A stretch of DNA of 64,000 nucleotides, taken from assembly GCA_017979445.1 (NCBI GenBank), contig CM030714.1, positions 6,517,049 through 6,581,048 on the forward strand. Reading direction: 5' to 3'. This stretch comes from Akebia trifoliata (taxonomy: Eukaryota; Streptophyta; Magnoliopsida; Ranunculales; Lardizabalaceae). How positions within the stretch are numbered: the stretch's first letter is position 1; each line of letters starts with the position of its first letter. Both the position numbers and the translations under genes were made by a program. Positions 55,918 to 64,000 of this stretch are shown here, in pieces. The notes below the pieces were generated by a model. It saw nothing but the letters and a program-made list of their open reading frames with translations. It ran no database searches and was not told the DNA's origin.

Positions 55918-56182
55918 ACCAGCCATCAGGGCATAAAATGGGTCGGATTTTATTCGGAATCTGAAAGATGAAATAAAGATCTAGACTATTGTATTGTAGA
56001 AACATTCCTGGCTTTGAAGTGATGCAGCCTTACTATCTGTTTGGTTCGTAAGTTTTTTGAATGTGGAGCGTTTCCTTACCCTGTATTTGAACCCCATTGA
56101 CAAATAGCATGGATGGTGGACTCTCTATATATATGAGCCAAATTCCTTGCTTCTGTCTCTCTACATGATTAGATCGATTTGG

Positions 56183-56216
<34 letters not shown>

Positions 56217-56640
56217 ATATATATTCTCTAGCATATGAGATTGGTTGGATCTGAATCTTGTTCCACGTTTTTAGGGCCCCATTAACCACTGATCCTAGTT
56301 CTTTATGTTAGTGCCACAATGACATTAGTTAAGGCCTAAGGGGATGGTTTGCTTGGTACTACTGCTTTGACAAAGCCATTGAAAAGTTCTACTATATGTA
56401 CACTGCCACAAGGTATGCAATCTTGCAATAATTACAAAGCCCCTGAATTACAAACATAATTGGAAGAAAAAAAAACTCAGAAACACTCCTCCATCCCTTG
56501 AGCTTCTTTCTGTCCAAAAGTTCCATCCCCTCAGCAACCTTCCTTTGTCTACAAGCTCCGAAATCTGCATGTTAAACCTAATTGTATCGGGATCACAACT
56601 GTCTCTTTACACACAGCTTGAACGCTTCGTCTACTACCTT
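55918..56640. other. Spacer with (TA)n
   Basis: A (TA)n tract lies at about 56186-56225. Otherwise no recognisable element or ORF. Confidence 0.5.
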
Positions 56641-56647
56641 TCCATGC

Positions 56648-56775
56648 TTACATAGACAATGCATTAGTGTCGTTTATGTCCTCACATTCAGCTTGCAACC
56701 TTGACCATGCTTACATAGATTACACATTAGCGTCGTCGACTATGTCCTCACATTGGGCTTGCAACCTTCTTTGGG
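56648..56775. repeat. Two-unit tandem repeat of about 65 bp
   Basis: CATGCTTACATAGA-AATGCATTAG, GTCGTTTATGTCCTCACATT and GCTTGCAACCTT appear twice in tandem (second unit with GTCGTCGACTATGTCC). It lies at the 3' side of the minus-strand open frame at 56903 and may be degraded coding sequence of the same gene. Confidence 0.65.
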
Positions 56776-57160
56776 GAGCTCATTGACCATTGGAAAGGCC
56801 ACATCCAACTCGTCACATTCACATAAAGCTTTAATGGGAACACAACATGTATCGCCTTCAACACCCAATCGAGGTGTCCCAAGTATGAATGATATCGAAT
56901 TGTTACACAGAAATAATAATGTTTAGCACATAATTGAATTCCTTATCATCGGTCAACAATGGTAATTGGGGCAAATCGAAAAGGGTCTTAATTGCCCGGT
57001 CGATATGGCCAGTGACATTGCCGTAGATTTTCATCACAATAACAAAGAAATTAAAACTCATCAGAGAGCCTACAATCGTAATCATTTTTATTAATCTTCT
57101 CAAGATCTCTTGGATGGAATCAAACTTCTTTGCTTGAGAGTTAAGAGAGCTTTCGGATTT
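56776..57160 (-). CDS. Conserved open frame, exon-like, copy in block Y
   Basis: The minus-strand frame open from 57160 to the stop at 56903 encodes ESSLNSQAKKFDSIQEILRR, a helix with MITIVGSLMSFNFFVIVM, and IYGNVTGHIDRAIKTLFDLP, ending DDKEFNYVLNIIISV. It matches 26156-26413 in length and nearly all residues. Past the stop, another frame carries NNSISFILGTPRLGVEGDTC and ALCECDELD. The same pieces exist at 25.8-26.1 kb, so a one-base shift or missing intron separates them. The first in-frame ATG lies just before the helix. Unrecognised; possibly one exon of a decayed membrane-protein gene. Confidence 0.4.
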
Positions 57161-57171
57161 CTACTGTAACT

Positions 57172-58222
57172 AAAGGGTATCACTGAACTTATAATACTAA
57201 CGTTTGAAGATCTCATTGGATGCTAACCAGTCCTAGTGATTCAACCGTTCCAACGGATCACTAGATGGAAGGGTACGATTTGATGATACTTTGATCAACC
57301 AACCAATACCTACATGAATGATAGATTGGGGTATCCTATTACCTTAGGCAAGCAAGCGTGGGATCATTTTCTGCATCAAAATAAAGCGGCGATGACTTGA
57401 CCTCGTCTGTAAAAGTCAAGTCGTCTGTATAGCTTGTACCATGCACCTGCGGTGAGATTGAATGACATCTTCATCAATGGTTTGTAGCCGTTGATTCTAG
57501 GGTTATTTTTATTCTTTTTTGGGTGCTTAAGTTAAAAACGACCAAGCACACGGATCAAAAACCAGTAAAAACATTGTGATAATTAGATTTTTTTTTTTCG
57601 ATTCGATGCATTTACATATTTTACTTTTTAGTCCGAGATGAGTTGAGTTGAATTGACTAGTCCAAATTTTGAGTTGACTCGTCAAGTTTTAGGTCTATGT
57701 TGTTGAGGAGTGAGAACCGAGTACCTATGAGTCAGCCACCGCACTCTAAGCACATCAGATCTTCCTAATGGGTATCTTGACATGGTTATAAGAATCCTCG
57801 GGATATAAACATGAGTTGACTCAGGTGAGCCTAAGTGTAGAATAGTCACAAAATTCTTCCAATTTTTTCAAATCTTAAATGGGGAATTGTAATAATATTT
57901 CTTCCTCTTAAGCCTCAAAATTGTATTTACTTCAACATTAATCATATTTCAAGAGCAAGATAGGGTTTTTATGGAAGTTGTAGATAATAGGTTTTGATAA
58001 GAAGAAACGGGGAAAATATTACCCAAAATTTTCACCAAATTTTCTTGAATTTATCCAAATTAATCAAATTAAATCTTAATTACTCATTTCATATAAAATT
58101 GTTCAAAATAAAATTTTCGTTATACAATTTGCATGAATGGCTACCATATTGTTCGATGAATCTTGACATTTTGGTCACAAGCAAAATCAGAATTTGATAT
58201 GGCTTGAACTGAAATTAGAAAC
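57172..58222. repeat. Block Y right flank, matches 9121-10235, 12310-12450 and 28100-28860
   Basis: Contains CTAACGTTTGAAGATCTCAT, GAACCGAGTACCTATGAGTC and CAAATCTTAAATGGGGAATT in block order. It carries the empty site for the 2.07-kb TIR element (CTT at 58075-58077). Confidence 0.8.
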
Positions 58223-58227
58223 ATAAC

Positions 58228-59525
58228 TGATAAGGTCCCAATTATTCGATTTTGGGACCATAATTGCACTAAGATTACCATTGCATAAATGTTAGTTCCT
58301 TTAAATAATTGCAAAATTATTTCATTTATCCAAATTAATAGAGCTAATGAGATTTTATTGTTAATTGTAGATAAATAAAGCGCACGTGGAAGTTATTAAA
58401 TCGCGAAACAACTATGGTTACAATATGCGAGTCAAAAGGAAGTTTCCAGAAAAATCTCGATCGATTTGGGCGCCACGTCACCGCGCCGCGGCTAGGCATG
58501 ACCGCGCCGCGATCATCTCGAGGAATTTGTCCTCGAGATTTTCACAGAAGCTTCCAATTGCTTCGGTGGTTGTAACTGAATGGGTAGTTCGAAGCAAATC
58601 ATCCGGAAAGTTGACCCGATTACCCGAATACAAATGTTATAAATTGAAGGGTTGATTTTAGAGAAGGGGTCCTCTCCTTGCTCTCTTCTTCTCTAATTTT
58701 TTATTGTTCCTTTCTTTAATTTTCTGTAATTTTCTATTGAGAGATCTCTTGAATGTAGTGAGAACATCAAGAGTGCTCACTTCTTTATCTTTGTAAATTG
58801 TTGGGAGAGCTATAAAAGAAGAATTCGGATCGATCATCATCTTCATCTTCTTCACCTATTCTCTCTTTTCTCTTTTATTATTTTTCTGCAATTACAATGC
58901 TTGCAATGATTGGCTAAATTCTCATTAGAGAAGTTAAGGAAGCCATAGCAAACTAATCCCTCTAGTGTAGATTTAAATTCTTGCTTGCTTACATGTTTTA
59001 ATTCCGAAAATTCTATTATGATTAAGGTAATCCAACTTATAATTTTGATCCAACTTAGATAGCCATTACTTAGATAAGTTCAAGAATGGCTATGCTATGT
59101 GAATAATCAGAATATAAATTGGGCAATCTCCATCATATTAGGATTTTCATGAATAGCTTCTAATTTCTTTCAAAAATTTAATTGATCCATCTTCCGATCC
59201 ATGAGCAATGACTTGCTCCATGGATTGAGTTAATTTCAGAATTTATCTACACTATGGATTACTTGCAAAGGTTTACTTGACCTCTCTAATCCCTCTCTCT
59301 TAGAATTTTAATCTTGATTTTCTGTTTAGATTTCAATTTAGTTTCTACTACAACTTTGTTTTGTTTTTAAAACTAATCTGTTTTTGTTTCTAAATTCTGT
59401 TTTGGCATTTTTATCCGAATGAATCCTTGAATCCTCATTGTCCCTGTGGAACGAATTCGACTTACCCAAAGTCCATTTCTTAATCTTAATCTCTGCATCT
59501 CAATTGCAAGCTTTACAACCGATCA
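58228..59525 (+). mobile_element. Solo LTR, 1.3 kb, with ATAAC duplication
   Basis: Starts TGATAAGGTCCCAATT and ends CAACCGATCA. ATAAC flanks it at 58223-58227 and 59526-59530. The block X copy has the site once (ATAACCCTTATAAAT at 12455). TATAAAAG at 58811-58818 is a likely TATA box. GC-rich CCGCGCCGCG repeats lie at 58480-58520. Near the end, TGTCCCTGTGGAACGAATTC resembles the end of long plant Ty3/gypsy LTRs. The internal part is lost, as expected from recombination between two LTRs. An 89-codon frame inside it (58386-58655) is not counted as a gene. Confidence 0.88.
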
Positions 59526-59542
59526 ATAACCCTTATAAATAT

Positions 59543-59914
59543 GGGTGGCATTCAGCAACCAACGTTGGGGAGCCAATGTTTGGGAGTCAATTTCGTCCTA
59601 TATGACTTAAAAATTTTGATTTGAACTGATTTTTTGTGAGGATGATCTCTTGGGTGATGAGATTATCCTCACAAAAATCAGCCGAATCTGAGATTTCTAA
59701 ATTCATCAAAAATGATTTACAAGTTATTGGTATAAAAAAAAATGGTCCACAATTCTAATCACTTTTGATAGGGTTAGAAGGTTCAGATTGGGCTGATTTT
59801 TTTGTGAAGACGATCTACTCATCATAGAGACCATCCTCACAACAAATCAACTCAATTCAAAACTTTTAAGTCAACAAATCGTTGGCTTCTTAACGTTGAC
59901 CGCAGAACCTGACT
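59543..59914. mobile_element. Double-hairpin MITE, copy A10
   Basis: Block Y counterpart of A9 (12473-12828), with GATTTTTTGTGAGGATGATC palindromes and ends GGGTGGCATTCAGCAACC and the complement of AGTCAGGTTCTGCGGTC. More diverged than A2-A4. Confidence 0.72.
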
Positions 59915-60140
59915 CTATAATAAATATATATAAAACAAGGTCACTTTATTTTATTTAGTATTGATGTACATAACCACACATCCAACAATCCGTGAACACG
60001 AGAATTGCAATGGAGAGGAATACACTATAAAACATACTTACAAAACACAACCACCAAACATTAATTCGAAATAACTCAATATAACAGACACAATATTAAT
60101 ACTATGATATTCTTAGCAGCAGCAACAGTGGAAATGATGA

Positions 60141-60434
60141 TCAAGCAAACATAAGATGGATATAGGTGCCAAGTGCATAAGCACCCATCACCAAAAATAC
60201 TGGAAAACACATCATCCGCTTATTGTTTATTATAGTAGTGCTATTGTTCTTCATCATTTGAGTGAGTAGTAGAAGCAGCATCAGACCCAATACCAAGCTT
60301 ATGAACATGGCAAAGGTGTAGACCTTGCAGAAAATCACATACGTCTGATTATCCATATTTTCAAGCACTTTTGGACCATCACGTGGATGTTTGAAGATCC
60401 AGTTAGATGTTGAAAACCCTATCACAAATGCTGT
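60141..60434 (-). pseudogene. Small PGG-like membrane protein, copy 7 (5' truncated)
   Basis: The minus strand keeps the body from FVIGFSTSN-equivalent residues to the C-terminus ending YIHLMFA. Five residues (VASRG) before the HPGD-equivalent turn are deleted, the turn is HPRD, and KKLMMW has become NKRMMC. Homology with copy 3 stops sharply at 60434, where unrelated AT-rich, hAT-like sequence begins, so the start and promoter are lost. It is the block Y partner of copy 3. Confidence 0.8.
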
Positions 60435-61232
60435 GATAGATTATATTCGAAAATATTCGATTCGATTCCAAGTTCTTTACAAACTCATATTCCTTGTTCA
60501 AGGTGCATAAACCCTCTCATCATCAACCCTAGATTTTGAAGATGACCAACCCTCTCATCTTCAACTCTTGATTTTGAAGATCAAAATACCCTCTCTTCTC
60601 CTTCCCAAGGTTGAATAGGTGAAAGGAAAATATTAAAGATGATATGATAGAAGAAATTTAGAGTTTCTTCGATGTCTGTGTGAGAGAGAAAGAGAGAAGG
60701 CGTGCCTGAACCATTGCCATCGGAGAAGAAGATCGACATCATTGTCGTTGGGGGTCAAGATCACTGAGGGCACAAATCCGAACTCCATCCAAAAGAAATT
60801 ACAATAATGTTTTATATTATAAATCCTTATATTTTATTTTATTTTATTTTATTTTATGAAAGGTGATCCTAAAATTTTATTTTATTTTTTTGGAAGTGAT
60901 TCTTATATTATATGTGGATATGCGCATGCTACATACTTATACAATTTATTAAATCCAATTCTCGTCATATTTTATTTGATTTTTTGGAAGGTTATTCTTA
61001 TATTATACGTGGACATGCACATGCCACTTACTTAGATAATTTTATTAAATTGAATCAGATTTTATTAGATTTGGAAGTACTAACATATCCAAATCCGCAG
61101 CCGAAATGTATTTGAATTGTAAAATAATACTTGAATTTGAATCCAATAGCCAAACTTTTTGGATAATATCCGAAATTTTGAATACGAATTTGAATCTAAT
61201 TCAAATTTTTGAATATTCATTGCCAGGCTTAG
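60435..61232. mobile_element. Fragment related to the 5948-6911 hAT-like element
   Basis: The right part (AATACGAATTTGAATCTAAT, ATTCATTGCCAGGCTTAGG) resembles the right end of 5948-6911, and the left starts with ATATTCGATTCGATTCC wording. It lacks a clean left TIR. It contains a (TTTTA)n tract at about 60826-60860 and a direct repeat (TCTTATATTATATGTGGATA with TCTTATATTATACGTGGACA). It replaced the 5' half of copy 7. Confidence 0.55.
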
Positions 61233-61861
61233 GATCAGGACACCGTTCTCGGACTTGTTCTTAGAAAAAATACTTCATTCATGAAATGCAAGAGAAAGAT
61301 AAATATTCTACATTTTTTAAATAGGGTCTTGTTCACTTGTGCCCTAAGGGCACGCGTTAAAGTGCAATACATACACTTGAGAAATTGAATTTTATATAAT
61401 AAAAAATACCATTAAAAAATTTGTTTAAACCAAAATACCCCTAGATTCCAATTTCCCAGGTGTATTTATTGCTCTTTAACTTGTGCCCTTAAGACCCACG
61501 TTGACAAGACCTTTAAAAATATGATTAGTCATTGACTTGAATGGCGGATTGAGTCGATCCAAATTGACTCTATTAGGAGATCAAATCGGTTGGACCCAAA
61601 AGTAAAGTAATGAGTGAATATATTTTATTTATTCTCAAAATTATTTAGGTCTACATTTTCAACATATAAAAAAATACGATCAAGAATGTAGCTTACAAAA
61701 TCTAAACAATATTAGAAATAAAAAATTGATAAATATAAAATTTTGAAATTTGAGAGTTCGTGATCATAAAGCTATCAGGTTCAATCCAAACCATTGGTCG
61801 ATCTAGTCCAATTTTGAAACATTGAGAAAAATACTTTCTTGACTAACTTAGTCAAAAACTT
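61233..61861. other. Spacer, nothing recognised
   Basis: TGTGCCCTAAGGGCACGCGTTAAAG-type wording at 61341-61365 and TAACTTGTGCCCTTAAGACCC-like wording at 61477-61497 are in inverted order, suggesting a short MITE of about 170 bp. Otherwise featureless. Confidence 0.45.
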
Positions 61862-63082
61862 TGCTGATCATATTTTATCGTGCCTTCTAATCGTTGTTAT
61901 GTAGATTGAACAAATATTACAATAAAACTTAGGTAAGTAGGATTCGTTCCACAGGGACAATCATGATTCAAATGTTCGTTCGAATTGAAATCAAAACAGA
62001 ATTTTGCAAAACAGATTTTTAAAATAGATTAGAAAATTACAGCTAAGAAATTAAATAAAATTAAAATGAGAACAAGAATAGAGATTGAAAACAATGTAAA
62101 AGGGGTTTAAAAAGATTAAATTAATCTTTACAAATCATCCTATTGTTGAATAATTCTCATTTTTAACTCAATCCACGTAATAAATCGTTGTTCGTGGATT
62201 GGAAAACAAATCGATTAATCACTTGAAGGTAACTAGAACAATAGCAATTATGAATCCTAAACTTAAAGGAGATTATTCAACTTATATTTCAAATTCATCA
62301 CAAAGCATGATTAAGCTTGAATTCATCTAAGCAATAATCATCAAAGTTAAAATTGGAGATATAAAGTGGATGATCTCACCTTAAGAGGCTTTACAAGAAC
62401 ACATTTGAAGTAGAAATGATGGAATTAAAATAACAATATTAAGATGAACTCGTTCCGACGTCATTGACCTCTCTGAGGAGAATCTAATCGATCATCGCGA
62501 GGAACAAATTACAACAATAGTCAAAGAAAGACAACATGGTAGAAAAAAGAATGAGAAGAGTCTATATTGCAATTTGATTTCTTCTTGATGACCCAATAGA
62601 GTTACAAAAAAATTTAAAAAAAAAAATGAAAGAAAAACACTCTTGAAATCTCACTTCTAAAAGAATTTTTTCTCTCAAAGAAATTAGGAAGAAGAAGAGA
62701 GGGATAAGAGGGACCATTTCTTTAGAGATTGAGGTTATATTTATAAAGAAAAATGTGTGTAAAAGAGTCCAAAAGTAGCCTTTATTTTTTTTTTTGCACA
62801 AGAGGACAAAAGAGGAGAACATAAGTTAAGGACAAAGTGGGCCCAAATGTTTTTGCCTTGAGATTTGGACTTCAAAATACTGATTTTCTGTACAAGAAAC
62901 TCACGTAATTAGATTTATGAAATTATTTATGTATAATTAAGCCTAATTATCATCTAATAACATGCAACATAATTTTTCAAGGCTTATCATGATTATTACC
63001 TTAATACGGAGAAATAGGGATAAAAATTAAAATAAATGTATAGGAAATGTACGTATAATTCAGTGTTTCGAGACACTTATCA
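61862..63082 (-). mobile_element. Probable solo LTR, 1.2 kb, reverse orientation
   Basis: On the minus strand it starts TGATAAGTGTCTCGAAACAC and ends ATATGATCAGCA. It shares TGTCCCTGTGGAACGAAT with the solo LTR at 58228 and has TATAAATA (complement of 62738-62745) as TATA box. ACTT borders both sides, but the five-base flanks do not match in register, so the target duplication is weak. No primer site follows its end, which favours a solo LTR over part of a full element. Confidence 0.65.
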
Positions 63083-64000
63083 ACTTCCAAAATCATGATT
63101 TGATGGTCTATAAATCTACATTGTGAGTGATTCTACGGGTCTCCCACTAGTTGAGGTATATATTGTTGATGATGTTTTGATCCTCAAATTTCATGTTGAC
63201 TTATCACTTTCTTCGATTGTCTTCTTTGATTGAACTTTATTTTCTAGTCCTTTTCTCGGTTGATCTCACCTAAAAAGACACTGAAATAGTCCCAACAAAA
63301 TGAGTTTTGATGATCAAGTTAGTATTTGAAATAAGTTACAGAACAAGAATAAAAAAATAAGAGCATTGTGTGGCTTGTGCTTTTTTCTTTGAGTTTGAGT
63401 GGGAAAATTTTCTTGCTTATTACTTATAAGGAAAAAAAGAAGGTTTTAATTCTTACGTACAATAAAGATTTTTAAGTTATTTTTTAGAGAACCCCCTAGT
63501 TATATTTTAATTCTTTGAAATCCCAGATGGAGGGGTCTTTTATAAATATCATGTTGGCCTTACTTAAATAAATTGATCACCACTTAAAATTTAACATGTG
63601 GGCTTAATTAATTGATTTTATTTGTTAAAATTTTAATTCAATTTATTAAGATTTCACGTTATGTTAATTAATGTTTTAATTATTAATTTTAAAATTTTAA
63701 GTTTTTTGGATTGAAAAATTACCGTTTTACCATCAAAGAGGACTTTTGCATTGAGAGGTTGTTTTTCGATATTTTGAAATTTTTTTTAGAGAATTCAATG
63801 GGAGTATCGGTTTGTGTCACTTATGGGTTTTTGGTGTGAAATAGTCGTGGACCCTATGAGGGGTATTTTCATAATTTTATTGAGTTTTTATGAAAATTAG
63901 CGAAACAATTTATTTGATTTTAATTTGTTGTTTTATGTGTTCGAAAGGATTTTTCTAATCGTATAGACTCCATCTACCCTTCCGTGCTCACATATATAAT
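63083..64000. other. Spacer, nothing recognised
   Basis: AT-rich to the window edge. No ORF, repeat boundary or RNA gene supported. Confidence 0.5.

Noticed and set aside
56776..56810. PPR-like string GCKPNVRT on the minus strand
   Set aside because: Only one short motif, adjacent to stops and a tandem repeat; no PPR helices around it.
58386..58655. 89-codon frame with basic composition
   Set aside because: Lies wholly inside the solo LTR in its GC-rich patch; no motif.
61862..63082. Part of a full-length LTR element extending past the LTR end
   Set aside because: No primer-binding site or gag-like sequence adjoins the LTR end at 61862 on the minus strand, and no second LTR is seen.

Overview
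This window looks like nuclear DNA of a flowering plant. It is AT-rich and intron-era in style, with no operons. It carries plant-type LINEs, a Ty1/copia element primed by initiator-Met tRNA, long solo LTRs, a tRNA-derived SINE and dozens of hairpin MITEs. I cannot place the species from sequence alone. There is no rRNA, no true tRNA, no CRISPR array and no large intact host gene.

The main host-like content is a dispersed cluster of seven copies of a small membrane-protein gene of about 120-130 codons. They lie at 5.2, 8.3, 13.0, 27.4, 43.3, 54.6 and 60.1 kb, all on the minus strand except the 43.3 kb copy. They share a short acidic N-terminus, a hydrophobic stretch, an HPGD or PGGG turn and two strong membrane helices. 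The layout resembles the PGG domain that normally ends ankyrin-repeat membrane proteins, but no ankyrin repeats are present. Four copies look intact (8.3, 27.4, 43.3, 54.6). One (13.0) has a tiny retroposed insert at its start codon. Two (5.2, 60.1) are damaged. An orphan promoter copy lies at 28.9 kb.

The cluster spread by segmental duplication. Block X (about 4.9-13.9 kb) and block Y (about 52.9-60.4 kb) are largely collinear, and block Z (about 25.8-29.4 kb) is a shorter, rearranged third copy. Blocks X and Y also keep a 40/41-codon ORF on the plus strand (7249 and 53523). Blocks Y and Z keep a separate conserved open frame (56.9 and 26.2 kb). Further duplications link 36.8-38.2 with 48.5-50.2 kb, 14.7-17.5 with 50.2-51.6 kb, and 18.5-20.2 with 40.5-42.8 kb.

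Comparing duplicates gives filled and empty sites for several insertions: a hAT-like element (5948-6911), a 2.07 kb TIR element with an internal tandem array (10239-12306), a 5'-truncated LINE (15178-15698), a small MITE (28954-29091), a 1.3 kb solo LTR (58228-59525), and a young but defective copia element (43691-47749) inserted in the 3' UTR of the 43.3 kb gene. A family of about ten double-hairpin MITEs sits mostly in (TA)n microsatellites. At 31.5-34.2 kb five TIR elements stand nearly end to end, one of them carrying a captured piece of a nitrilase gene. A fragment resembling a SYP4-type syntaxin lies at 21.4 kb. Everything else is AT-rich repeat or unassigned spacer.
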